Origin: Chloroflexota bacterium
GTDB taxonomy: Bacteria; Chloroflexota; Ktedonobacteria; Ktedonobacterales; Ktedonobacteraceae
Assembly (NCBI GenBank): GCA_902810755.1
Contig: CADDYT010000083.1
Location: forward strand, 1-25,794
Reading direction: 5' to 3'
Length of the DNA: 25,794 nucleotides
Positions 14,084 through 24,147 of the stretch are shown one piece after another. The position numbers were made by a program, and so were the translations under genes. Numbering within the stretch: position 1 is the stretch's first letter; each line of letters begins with the position of its first letter. The notes under the pieces are model-generated. The model did no database searches. It was not told the DNA's origin and saw only the letters and a program-made list of their open reading frames with translations.

Positions 14084-16180
14084 ATGGCGCGCACTCCAAA
14101 ATTATCCCCTGTATTACAAGAGACATTTGACGATTCGGCGCAGGAGCAACTGACGTTGTTTACGCCAGAGAAAACTGAAGAATATCGAGGAGCGGCTGCC
14201 GTGAAGACGGGGACGAAAGAGGGCAGGCCGCGCGCAAAAAAGCAGAGCGTATATTCTGCTGCTGATATACAGGTACTGGAAGGTATTGCTGCAATACGAC
14301 ATCGCCCTGGCATGTATATCGGGTCCACTTCGACTTCTGGTTTGCTTCACCTGATCTGGGAGGCGTTGGACAATGCGGTTGACGAAGCGGTTGCCGGCTA
14401 TGGAAAGCACATCTGGCTGCGCATTGAGCCGGACGGCTGGGTCACAGTACGAGACGAGGCGCGTGGCATGCCGTTTGATCCCATGCTCTATCAGGGCGAC
14501 TACTTGCCTGCCGCGACCGTTATTCTCACCGTACCGCATTCGGGCGGCAAGTTCGCCGAAGGCGCGTACAAGACTGCCGGTGGCCTGCACGGCGTGGGGG
14601 CGACGATCATCAACGCGCTCTCGGAAAAACTGGAACTGACCATCTGGAAGGATGGGCAGCAGTTCAGCCAGACGTTCAGTCGTGGGGTTGCCATGCCGCA
14701 CACGATTACGCCGTGCGATTCCGCGCTGCACGGCACGCAGTTGCGCTGGCTCTACGACCGTTCGATTTTCGATGCTGATGCCTGGTACTCGCTGGATGCC
14801 GTCATCAGCCGCCTCAAGGCTTCCGCCTATCTCAATCGCGGCGTCAGCTTCCACCTTGAAGCTTACGACGAAGATAGCAGCGCGCCGATCAAGCGCGATT
14901 TTTACTCGCGTGAGGGCCTGCCCGATTATGTGCGCGACCTGGCGACGAGTACCAGCGCGCCCCTGTTCAAGCACGTGATCGGCATTGCGAAAGAGAAGGA
15001 TGGCGTGCAGGTCGAAGTGGCCTTGCAGCCGACTACCGGCTATAAGATCACCATGTACAGCTTTGCCAACGCCGTGCGCACCCGTGACGGCGGGGTGCAT
15101 GAGACCGGTTTCAAGGCCGCGCTGACGAAAGTTATCAATGACTACGCGCTCAAATTCGGCATTATCAAAAGCCGCGAGAAGGACGGCTTCAAGCCCGAGG
15201 TGATCCAGCAGGGGTTGAACGTGGCCATCTCGGTGAAACTGACCAGTCCGCAGTTTCAGGGGCAGACCAAAGACCGGCTGAATAACGCTCCGGTCGAAGG
15301 CATTGTGCGTTCGGTGGTTGACGAGGGACTGAAGGAGTGGTTTGAGAGCTATCCAGGGCCGGGCAAAGAGTGGCTGAAGAAAATCTTGCAGATGCAGAAG
15401 GCGCGCAACGAGGCCCAACTGGTTGAGGAACTGGCGCGCGCAGGCAATAAAAAGAACGGCGAATTGATCGATACCTCACTGTCGAAAAAATTCCTGCGCT
15501 GCAATACCGGCGACCCATCGCGGGCGGAACTGTTCATCGTCGAGGGTGACAGCGCCGGTGGGAGCGCCGGTCAGGGACGATTCTCCGAGTTTCAGGCAGT
15601 TCTCAAGCTCAAAGGCAAGCCACTCAACGTGGCAAAGGCCGACCTGAAACGCATCGTGGAAAACGAAGAGATACGCACGATTATCAACGTGCTTGGTACG
15701 GGAACGCGCGATAGCTTCGATATCGGTCGCCTGAAGTTCCATCGCATCATCATCGCCACCGATGCCGACGTGGACGGGCTGCACATCCAGTGTCTCCTGC
15801 TGACCCTCTTCCACCAGGAGTTCAGCGACCTGATCGAGCGCGGCCACGTCTATATTGCCTGCCCGCCGCTCTACTCGGTCAAATACAAAGGCAAGGTTGT
15901 CTGGCTGCTCGATGACGAGGCGCGGCAGCAATTCATCGCCTCGCACGCCGACGCGCAGGGACTGGAATTCAAACGCTTCAAAGGGCTGGGTGAGATGAAC
16001 CCGAAAGAACTGCGCGACACCACCTTTGATCCCGCCCGTCGCGTCCTCAAGCGCGTGACGATGGAAGATGGGGTGCTGGCGGCAAAGCTGGTCACACAGT
16101 TGATGGAAGACGAGAACGCGGAAGCGCGCCGCAGCTTCCTGGCCGAGCATGCGCGCAAGATCAAAGAACTGGATGTATAA
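14084..16180 (+). CDS. Type IIA DNA topoisomerase subunit B (GyrB/ParE family)
   Basis: 698 residues from the ATG at 14084. About 60 N-terminal residues are extra and polar. The GHKL ATPase follows: HRPGMYIGS, catalytic Glu93 and Asn97 in WEALDNAVDEA, DEARGMP in place of the usual DNGRG(I/M)P, and GGLHGVGATIINALS. The transducer covers about 280-450. The TOPRIM domain has EGDSAGG (Glu487) and TDADVDG (Asp560/562/564). The end (KGLGEMNPKELRDTTFDP, then HARKIKELDV) is standard. It hydrolyses ATP and drives strand passage with the A subunit encoded 3 bases downstream. Deviations (DEARG, SAGQGRF instead of SAKQGR) and the partner's missing GyrA box fit a topoisomerase IV-like or divergent second enzyme better than a housekeeping gyrase, but gyrB cannot be excluded. 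Confidence 0.93.
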   Translation: MARTPKLSPVLQETFDDSAQEQLTLFTPEKTEEYRGAAAVKTGTKEGRPRAKKQSVYSAADIQVLEGIAAIRHRPGMYIGSTSTSGLLHLIWEALDNAVDEAVAGYGKHIWLRIEPDGWVTVRDEARGMPFDPMLYQGDYLPAATVILTVPHSGGKFAEGAYKTAGGLHGVGATIINALSEKLELTIWKDGQQFSQTFSRGVAMPHTITPCDSALHGTQLRWLYDRSIFDADAWYSLDAVISRLKASAYLNRGVSFHLEAYDEDSSAPIKRDFYSREGLPDYVRDLATSTSAPLFKHVIGIAKEKDGVQVEVALQPTTGYKITMYSFANAVRTRDGGVHETGFKAALTKVINDYALKFGIIKSREKDGFKPEVIQQGLNVAISVKLTSPQFQGQTKDRLNNAPVEGIVRSVVDEGLKEWFESYPGPGKEWLKKILQMQKARNEAQLVEELARAGNKKNGELIDTSLSKKFLRCNTGDPSRAELFIVEGDSAGGSAGQGRFSEFQAVLKLKGKPLNVAKADLKRIVENEEIRTIINVLGTGTRDSFDIGRLKFHRIIIATDADVDGLHIQCLLLTLFHQEFSDLIERGHVYIACPPLYSVKYKGKVVWLLDDEARQQFIASHADAQGLEFKRFKGLGEMNPKELRDTTFDPARRVLKRVTMEDGVLAAKLVTQLMEDENAEARRSFLAEHARKIKELDV

Positions 16181-16183
16181 CGT

Positions 16184-18715
<2,532 letters not shown>

Positions 18716-18875
18716 GGTTTCCCAAAAGTTCTCCATCCTTGCGAGGGAAACCAGATGTCGTAGGGGCGATGCCTGGTACGCTCCCGTCTCAAGGCGTTTC
18801 ACAGCTACCAGACGGGAGCGTACCAGGCATCGCCCTACGGCAATCCCCCTCACGGATGGAGAACTTTTCCAAACC
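18716..18875. repeat. 160-bp nested inverted repeat after the topoisomerase A gene
   Basis: Outer arms 18716-18747 and about 18846-18875 (AAAAGTTCTCCATCC against GGATGGAGAACTTTT, extended with gaps to GGTTT/AAACC). Inner arms 18759-18789 and 18810-18839 pair over 30 bases with one bulged G, including 23 perfect bases (CGATGCCTGGTACGCTCCCG and three more), around a 20-base loop. The first outer base follows the stop codon directly. There is no ORF inside. It shares GTAGGG/CCCTAC inner ends with the other repeats but not their core. No T-run follows, so it is not a plain terminator, although it could block 3' decay. Confidence 0.85.
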
Positions 18876-19029
18876 AGAAACGGTACCCGAACAAGGCCTG
18901 TTTTTAGCCAGGTTCGTGTGCTTATCAAGCGAATAATTCCGTTCTCGCGTTGGCATCTTTCGCCCCCATTATACTCCTGTTCATTCGCAGTGGTGTCCGC
19001 CAGGACATGGCCCTTTTTTTACAAGCCCT

Positions 19030-19059
19030 TTGACGCTCAATTTGAGGAAGCGGTATGAT
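19030..19059 (+). promoter_or_regulatory. Sigma70-type promoter for the second methyltransferase gene
   Basis: TTGACG (19030-19035), 18-base spacer, TATGAT (19054-19059); each box is one base from consensus. A second overlapping pair (TTGAGG 19042-19047, TACTAT 19066-19071) is also possible. It supports the start at 19135. Confidence 0.6.
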
Positions 19060-19134
19060 ATCAGATACTATATGGCAACGGGGGTGGTGGGGAAGGTCAG
19101 GAAATTGTTGTTGCATAGGAGAGGCCAGAGAAAC

Positions 19135-19722
19135 ATGCCAGAATTCACGTGGACAAATTTCTACAACATCACGAAGCATCATCCGCACTGGGAGTTGCTG
19201 GAGCGGGCTGCGGCCCTGTTTGGCCAGCCGGGCCGCGCGCTTGACCTGGGGGCCGGGGCAGGACGCGATACCCGCTTTTTGCTGGCGCGCGGCTGGTCGG
19301 TGACGGCTGTGGATCGCGAGGCTGAGGCAGTGGCCCTCCTGGCACAACTGCCGGACGAACGCCTGCGGGTTGTGCAGAGTTCCTTCGAGGATTTTGATTA
19401 CGGGCATGAGGTCTATGACCTTGTCAGCGCCCAGTTCGCTCTGCCCTTTAATCCACGAACAAGCTTCGATGATGTGGTTGCGCGCATAAAGGACTCGCTC
19501 AAACCTGGCGGCATCTTTACCGGCCAGTTCTTTGGCATCCATGACCAGTGGAATACGCCGGATACCTCTATGACCTTTCTCACGCGAGGACAGGTGGATG
19601 AGCTAATGAGCGATATGCAGGTGATCGAATTGAGGGAAGAGGAGCATATGGGCAAGACGGCTAATGGCGAAGCGAAATACTGGCACGTCTTCCACATTAT
19701 TGCGAAGAAAGCAGCGGCTTAA
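19135..19722 (+). CDS. Class I SAM-dependent methyltransferase (TehB-like)
   Basis: 195 residues from the ATG at 19135, preceded by AGGAGAGG; the open frame upstream overlaps the promoter. SAM motif I is ALDLGAGAGRDTRFLL (residues 35-50), the acidic residue ending strand 2 is in VTAVDRE, and the motif IV-like stretch is VYDLVSAQFALPF. The short size, the N-terminal WTNFYNITKHHPHWELLERA and the AGRDT signature resemble small TehB-type methyltransferases that act on metalloids or small molecules. The substrate cannot be assigned. No operon partner is evident: the next gene is about 200 bases downstream. Confidence 0.85.
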   Translation: MPEFTWTNFYNITKHHPHWELLERAAALFGQPGRALDLGAGAGRDTRFLLARGWSVTAVDREAEAVALLAQLPDERLRVVQSSFEDFDYGHEVYDLVSAQFALPFNPRTSFDDVVARIKDSLKPGGIFTGQFFGIHDQWNTPDTSMTFLTRGQVDELMSDMQVIELREEEHMGKTANGEAKYWHVFHIIAKKAAA

Positions 19723-19922
19723 TCTCCTTCCAATCTTTCTTACCTGTTATTATACTTTTTCTCATCCATTATTAACCGAATTTCTGCTTCTTTTCAGTTT
19801 GCTTGTCCGTGTTAGCGATTGACGTGCTTGACCCTATGAAGGGAAACTGGTACCAGAGGTGCGTAATGTTGGCGCTGGCCGGGCTGTGCTGGCCGGACGA
19901 GTTGAGCTTGAAGGAGAGTGCA

Positions 19923-20135
19923 ATGCTGTCATTACTTGGTGTATTAGCCGTTGTTGGTCTTTTGATGGCTCTAGGATTGAAAATCTGCATGTACCTGTAT
20001 GGTGCCGGGGCGCTGGGTCACCATGCTATCAGTCGTTCCAGGCGCGGACGGACTCTGCCGATTAACCCGGAGACCGAGGAGGCAATTGCTGAGGCAGAAT
20101 ACGTGACGAGTATGATACGCAGCCTGGAACGATAA
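19923..20135 (+). CDS. Small single-pass membrane protein, hypothetical
   Basis: 70 residues from the ATG at 19923, which has AAGGAGAG five bases upstream. The frame is open 40 codons further back, but those starts lack ribosome sites. Residues 2-26 are one hydrophobic helix (LLGVLAVVGLLMALGLKICM), followed by a basic patch (SRSRRGR, predicted cytoplasmic by the positive-inside rule) and an acidic helical tail. I recognise no family. It converges with the DinB-like gene 22 bases away. I see no clear promoter in the 200 bases upstream. Confidence 0.6.
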   Translation: MLSLLGVLAVVGLLMALGLKICMYLYGAGALGHHAISRSRRGRTLPINPETEEAIAEAEYVTSMIRSLER

Positions 20136-20157
20136 GTATGCTTACCCTGGTTTGTCT

Positions 20158-20649
20158 CTAACGGATGCGGCTCAGCCAGTCACGAATGATGTTGCCATGT
20201 TCCTGGTAGTGGCCGTAGGTATTGCCAACGATAAAGGGCCAGACGGGGCTGCCGTCTGTACTCCAGGGAAGAGGCGCATTCAACGCCTCCTCGCTGAGGG
20301 CTTGCACCGCTACATAGGCGCGCCGGTAGGAGGCGCGGAACGCGGACAGAACTTCGGCGAGGGGGCGATGTTTGTTCTGCTGATAGAGTTGCTCGTTCTG
20401 CTCGTCCTCTGAGGTGAGACCCGGCAGGAATTCGGGAGGCTCTTTGCCTGCCAGCAACCCCTCAAGATGGCTGATCAGGTAGTCCTGCCAGGCCGTCAGA
20501 TGGGCAATGTTGTCCTTCACTGACCAGGAACCGTTGACTTCTGGCATCAGCATCTGCGCTTCGCTCAAAGAGACCAGCAGTGCCTCGAACTGATTGTATC
20601 CCTCTTGCATGTTGTTGAGCAATGTATCCTTTGCTATTGTCTCTGCCAT
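20158..20649 (-). CDS. DinB superfamily four-helix protein (ClbS/DfsB-like)
   Basis: 163 residues with a strong AAGGAGAT ribosome site. The WSVKDNIAHLTAWQ segment and the helix near the end (NTYGHYQEHGNIIRDWL) are the DUF1706/ClbS pattern of the DinB fold. His50, His147 and His151 are placed as the three metal ligands of the fold. ClbS itself hydrolyses the colibactin warhead; other relatives are thiol-dependent transferases or uncharacterised, so no reaction is assigned. It is transcribed divergently from the cyanophycinase-like gene across a 331-base gap. Confidence 0.8.
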   Translation of the reverse strand: MAETIAKDTLLNNMQEGYNQFEALLVSLSEAQMLMPEVNGSWSVKDNIAHLTAWQDYLISHLEGLLAGKEPPEFLPGLTSEDEQNEQLYQQNKHRPLAEVLSAFRASYRRAYVAVQALSEEALNAPLPWSTDGSPVWPFIVGNTYGHYQEHGNIIRDWLSRIR

Positions 20650-20769
20650 GAGAAGTATCTCCTTTTTTCTGTCTACGATGAAGCTGCCTACCTTTTCCAG
20701 TGTACACCTGAAAGCGGTTAAGGCACGTCCTGATTTGCTCGATAGGAGCGAAATTGCGCTGAAGGCTCA

Positions 20770-20799
20770 ACATTTAGGATATGAACATTTATGATATGA
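20770..20799 (+). repeat. Two adjacent 15-bp direct repeats with a -10-like box
   Basis: ACATTTAGGATATGA at 20770-20784 is followed directly by ACATTTATGATATGA at 20785-20799, one mismatch. The second copy runs into TATGAT (20795-20800), a possible -10 for the cyanophycinase-like gene with no clear -35, which would suit activation by a bound regulator. The rest of 20650-20980 shows nothing else I can support. Confidence 0.45.
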
Positions 20800-20980
20800 T
20801 AGAGTGTCTTTGCGGTACTGTCTGAGTTGGCTTCGTCTGCCTCCCTCTCGTTGCAGAAACATGGATTACTGCATGATGATAAGAGCAGACGCGCCGGTAC
20901 GCCTTCATTCGTGAAAGAAATAGTTCACCTGTGCAATGTTTTGTGACGCGGAAGCGTCTACCATAAGAGATGGAGGTGTT

Positions 20981-21697
20981 ATGGCCGGATATATTCTACT
21001 GGAAGGCGGCCTGGAATTTGGCGGCATGATGGCCGAACCCGACCGCGTGGCGATGAAACTGGCTGGCGATGAGGACGGGGTTATCAGCATCATCCCGACG
21101 GCTGCTGCGCCGGATAAGAATGATCAGAACGCGGGCCGCAATGGCGTGCTATGGTTTCGCAGCCTGGGGGCGCGCCACGTGGAGTCGCTGCCCATCATCG
21201 ACAGGCAGACGGCCAATGATCCTGATATCGCGGCGAAGCTGCGCCAGTCGAACCTGATCTACCTGCTCGGCGGCTTCCCCGGCTATCTGGCCGAGACATT
21301 GAAGGATACGTTATGCTGGCAGGCGGCGCTTGAGGCTTACGAGGTCGGGGCTGTGCTGGGCGGCAGCAGCGCCGGGGCGATGGTGCTGTGCCAGTATTAC
21401 TATGACCCGCAGCAGTCGCAGGTTGCCGAGGGGCTGAACCTGCTGCCCAATACCTGCATGCTGCCCCATTTTAACAACTTCGGCAAAGGCTGGGCAAAGC
21501 TGCTCTCAACCAAACTGCCAACCGTCGTCCTGATAGGCATCGATGAGCAGACCGGCATGATCGATGATGCGCATGGCGGCTCGAAAGTCGGCTGGCGCGT
21601 CTACGGGGCTGGTTCCGTGACGCTCTATCATAACGGCCAGCCAACGGAGTACAAAGCAGGCGAGAGCTTCAAGGATAATTTTATTCAGGATGTATAG
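20981..21697 (+). CDS. Cyanophycinase-like serine hydrolase (peptidase S51 family)
   Basis: 238 residues from the ATG at 20981, with GGAGGTG just upstream. It has the class I glutamine amidotransferase-like fold of peptidase family S51: the nucleophile elbow GGSSAGAM with Ser130, an early GG-X-EFGG segment, LIYLLGGFPGYL before the nucleophile, LPHFNNFGK and IGIDEQTGMI after it. Cyanophycinase releases Asp-Arg dipeptides from cyanophycin; related S51 members are Asp-dipeptidases. No cyanophycin synthetase is visible nearby, and the protein is somewhat shorter than typical cyanophycinases, so the substrate is unproven. The S9 peptidase gene follows on the same strand after about 190 bases, with its own possible promoter. 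Confidence 0.82.
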   Translation: MAGYILLEGGLEFGGMMAEPDRVAMKLAGDEDGVISIIPTAAAPDKNDQNAGRNGVLWFRSLGARHVESLPIIDRQTANDPDIAAKLRQSNLIYLLGGFPGYLAETLKDTLCWQAALEAYEVGAVLGGSSAGAMVLCQYYYDPQQSQVAEGLNLLPNTCMLPHFNNFGKGWAKLLSTKLPTVVLIGIDEQTGMIDDAHGGSKVGWRVYGAGSVTLYHNGQPTEYKAGESFKDNFIQDV

Positions 21698-21804
21698 TTT
21701 TTCAATCCCGGACGGGAGATCGGTAAAGAGCCTTGTCCTGCCGCTTTCACCCTGGGAAGGGTCTATCATCAAAACCAGAAAAGATCAAGTGCAAAGGTAG
21801 TAGA

Positions 21805-21832
21805 TTGCAACAGGCGGTGGATGTGTCATACT
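21805..21832 (+). promoter_or_regulatory. Candidate promoter for the S9 peptidase gene
   Basis: TTGCAA (21805-21810), 16-base spacer, CATACT (21827-21832). The leader would be about 50 bases and contain the GGAGGATCT ribosome site. Confidence 0.4.
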
Positions 21833-21889
21833 CAATATGGTTCATCCACTGCTTGTTGTTTCCATGTCGGGCAAATACCAGGAGGATCT

Positions 21890-23833
21890 ATGGCAGAACT
21901 GACGGCTGAGATGATCGTTGATCTGGCTACGCCGAGGCAGCCAGATATTTCACCTGATGGGCGCACAGTGGTCTACGCGCTCGTGCCGGATAGCAAGAAG
22001 GAAGAACATGGGACGAGCGCGCTCTGGCTTGTGCCGGTCGATGGCTCGCGCCCGGCCCGGCAGTTTACGGCTGGCAGCGCCGAAGATCACAGCCCGCGCT
22101 GGTCGCCAGATGGCAGCCAGATTGCCTTCCTCTCCGATCGCGCTACGCGCGGCACCGCCCAGCTGTACATTATTGCCGCCGATGGAGGCGAGGCGCGGGC
22201 GCTGACGAACGTGAAGAACAAGAAGGCGGTCGAGCAGTTCGCCTGGTCGCCGCATGGCGGCCAGATTGCCTTCACCGGCGCCGATGAGCCGACGGAGGAG
22301 GATGAGCGGCGGGAGAAGGAGCGCGACGATGCCGATGTCTACGGCGAACGCTGGCCCCACGCCCGCCTGCGCCTGCTCTCCCTGGCGAGCGGCGAGGTCA
22401 GCACCATCGTCTCCGGCGATTTCCACGTCGACAGTTTTGCCTGGTCTCCCGATGGCACCGAACTGGCCTATATTGTGCGTAAAGCTCCCAGTCTTGAGTA
22501 CATGGCGCGGGATGTCTCTCTCTGGCGCGTGCCTGTCGCCGGTGGTGAGCCGCGTCAGGTCTGCCGTCTTTCCGCCTCGATGAATGCGCTTACCTGGTCA
22601 AAGGATGGGCAGACGCTGCTCTTTGGCGCGTCGGTCTCGCTCAAAAGCCAGTCTTCGCAGACGGTCTATGCCGTTTCGGCGCGGGGAGACGAGCCGCGCA
22701 GGCTGGCGCAGTACGATGACGGCTGTATCTTCAGCGTCACGCGCTCTCCCCACGCCCAAAAAGCGGCGGTAATTGTCTGTGAAGGTTTAGAGAGCCGTAT
22801 CTGCTGGCTGGACACGGAAACAGGCGCGCTGGCTCCGCTCTCGGCTACAGAGCCTGAAGACCGGACGAGCGATATGTTTGACTGGACGATGCGCGCTCTC
22901 GATGATGGCACAACCGTCCTGGCTGCCGTGCGCGAGTCCGCTGCTCAGCCGGGAGAAATCTGGGCCGGGCAGGCGGCAGCCGGTGAGGTTGTGAAGCTGC
23001 ATCAACTCACACAGCATCAAAGCGCGCTGAGCGGTTTGACCTTCGGGCCACAGGAGGCGTTCACCTGGACAGCGCCCGATGGCTGGCAGATGGATGGCAT
23101 CCTTGTGCGCCCGCCCGACGCGCCGACAGATCGCCCGCTGCCTACGATTGTGCTGGTGCATGGTGGCCCCTATGGGCGCTGGGGGCATGGCTTCCATCTC
23201 AGCTGGGCCGACTGGGCGCAGTGGCTGGCGCTGGTCGGCTATGCCGTTCTCATGCCCAACCCGCGCGGCGGCTACGGACACGGCGAACGCTTCGCGGGCG
23301 CGGCTCGCGGCGACGTGGGCGGTGCCGATTATGCCGATGTAATGTCGGCGCTGGATACGGCCATTGAACGCGGTATCGCTGACCCTGAGCGCCTGGGTAT
23401 TGGCGGTTGGAGCCAGGGCGGTTTCATGACTGCCTGGGCCGTCACGCAAACAGGACGTTTCAAAGCTGCCATCATGGGCGCAGGCGTCAGCGACTGGGGC
23501 ATGATGGCCATGACCAGCGATATCCCCGATTTCGAGCGCGAACTGGGCGGCAGCGTCCCCTGGGACGGCCTGGAATACCAGAATCACCTGCGACTCAGCC
23601 CGATCTCCTTTGCCCGCGAGACGAAAACGCCCGTACTGATCCTGCACGGCGAGAAAGATGCGCGGGTGCCGCTTACCCAGGCCATCGGCTTTCATCGCGC
23701 TTTGCGCGAATACGGAGTTCCCACCGAACTGGTCGTCTATCCCCGTGAGGGGCATCCCATTCGCGAACGCATGCACCAGCTCGACCTGCTACGCCGCGTC
23801 CGCTCCTGGTACGACCGCTGGCTGCGCAGCTAA
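21890..23833 (+). CDS. S9 family peptidase (acylaminoacyl-peptidase/prolyl oligopeptidase type)
   Basis: 647 residues from the ATG at 21890, preceded by GGAGGATCT; the frame extends 23 codons further but without a better start. Residues about 15-380 are a beta-propeller of WD40-like PD40 blades (PDISPDGRTVVYAL, SPRWSPDGSQIAFLSD, FAWSPDGTELAYI). Residues about 400-647 are the alpha/beta-hydrolase domain with VLVHGGPYGRWG as oxyanion region, nucleophile Ser508 in GGWSQGG, Asp590 in HGEKDARVP and His622 in EGHPIRER. The complete triad supports activity on short peptides. There is no signal peptide, so it is cytosolic. A role with the S51 hydrolase upstream in peptide turnover is plausible but rests only on proximity. 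Confidence 0.93.
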   Translation: MAELTAEMIVDLATPRQPDISPDGRTVVYALVPDSKKEEHGTSALWLVPVDGSRPARQFTAGSAEDHSPRWSPDGSQIAFLSDRATRGTAQLYIIAADGGEARALTNVKNKKAVEQFAWSPHGGQIAFTGADEPTEEDERREKERDDADVYGERWPHARLRLLSLASGEVSTIVSGDFHVDSFAWSPDGTELAYIVRKAPSLEYMARDVSLWRVPVAGGEPRQVCRLSASMNALTWSKDGQTLLFGASVSLKSQSSQTVYAVSARGDEPRRLAQYDDGCIFSVTRSPHAQKAAVIVCEGLESRICWLDTETGALAPLSATEPEDRTSDMFDWTMRALDDGTTVLAAVRESAAQPGEIWAGQAAAGEVVKLHQLTQHQSALSGLTFGPQEAFTWTAPDGWQMDGILVRPPDAPTDRPLPTIVLVHGGPYGRWGHGFHLSWADWAQWLALVGYAVLMPNPRGGYGHGERFAGAARGDVGGADYADVMSALDTAIERGIADPERLGIGGWSQGGFMTAWAVTQTGRFKAAIMGAGVSDWGMMAMTSDIPDFERELGGSVPWDGLEYQNHLRLSPISFARETKTPVLILHGEKDARVPLTQAIGFHRALREYGVPTELVVYPREGHPIRERMHQLDLLRRVRSWYDRWLRS

Positions 23834-23910
23834 TGCTGGATTGTACCGAAGTAATGCGGCCATGACCCCCGTAGGCGCCGATTGATCGCGCGACTACGAA
23901 ATTTATCAGA

Positions 23911-23929
23911 AAGTGTCAAAAATACACTT
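23911..23929. promoter_or_regulatory. Operator-like palindrome 1 (overlaps the -35)
   Basis: AAGTGT-N7-ACACTT, perfect six-base arms with an A-rich spacer. Its last two bases are the first two of the -35 box. It is identical in both arms to palindrome 3. Confidence 0.65.
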
Positions 23930-23956
23930 GCTTTTTCGCGCTTTTCTGGGTATACT
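23928..23956 (+). promoter_or_regulatory. Promoter for the NCS1 permease gene
   Basis: TTGCTT (23928-23933), 17-base spacer, TATACT (23951-23956). The start near 23963 gives a leader of about 185 bases that includes palindromes 2 and 3 and a hairpin. It is the best promoter in the 314-base gap between the peptidase and the permease. Confidence 0.6.
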
Positions 23957-23972
23957 TTCTGGTAAAGGCTGT

Positions 23973-23991
23973 TAGTGTATGTTAGACACCA
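23973..23991. promoter_or_regulatory. Operator-like palindrome 2
   Basis: TAGTGT-N7-ACACCA; the AGTGT...ACAC core has the same 7-base spacing as palindromes 1 and 3, with the outer bases degenerate. Its centre is 62 bases from palindrome 1 and 64 from palindrome 3, just downstream of the predicted start. Confidence 0.5.
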
Positions 23992-24036
23992 AGAGGTGGG
24001 GTACTTTCTACAGCTTTTCTTTTTTATCGGCTCAGT

Positions 24037-24055
24037 AAGTGTAAAAATTACACTT
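24037..24055. promoter_or_regulatory. Operator-like palindrome 3
   Basis: AAGTGT-N7-ACACTT, perfect arms, spacer AAAAATT. Its centre is 126 bases (12 helical turns at 10.5 bp) from palindrome 1, so proteins bound at both would sit on the same face of the DNA. Confidence 0.65.
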
Positions 24056-24094
24056 AGTCGGATGGCTCGTTTCCTTGAGGAGGAACAGAGGCTT

Positions 24095-24122
24095 CCGGTA
24101 TGCTGGTTTACTGGCACGCCGG
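24095..24122 (+). promoter_or_regulatory. Leader hairpin before the NCS1 permease
   Basis: CCGGTATGCTGG (24095-24106), loop TTTA, CTGGCACGCCGG (24111-24122): a 12-bp stem in RNA with three G.U pairs and one A.C mismatch. It ends 25 bases before the ATG and 13 before the AAGGAG site. No T-run follows, so it is not a terminator. A role in translation or stability is possible. Confidence 0.4.
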
Positions 24123-24147
24123 GGGTCGGAGACAAAGGAGAATTGCG

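Noticed and set aside
14114..15418. 434-codon minus-strand open frame
   Set aside because: Shadow of the topoisomerase B gene, which has complete catalytic motifs in the plus frame.
18716..18875. Rho-independent terminator of the topoisomerase operon
   Set aside because: The stem is far longer than usual, has a 20-base loop and is not followed by a T-run on either strand.
18876..19134. tRNA or small RNA gene
   Set aside because: No cloverleaf arms or TTC-type T-loop could be placed; only a promoter and ribosome site for the next gene are seen.
22787..23776. 329-codon minus-strand open frame
   Set aside because: Antisense to the S9 peptidase catalytic domain; the Ser-Asp-His triad proves the plus frame.
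23964..24147. Known purine riboswitch in the NCS1 leader
   Set aside because: I could not place the conserved junction and loop bases of any known class; only a simple hairpin and DNA palindromes are visible.
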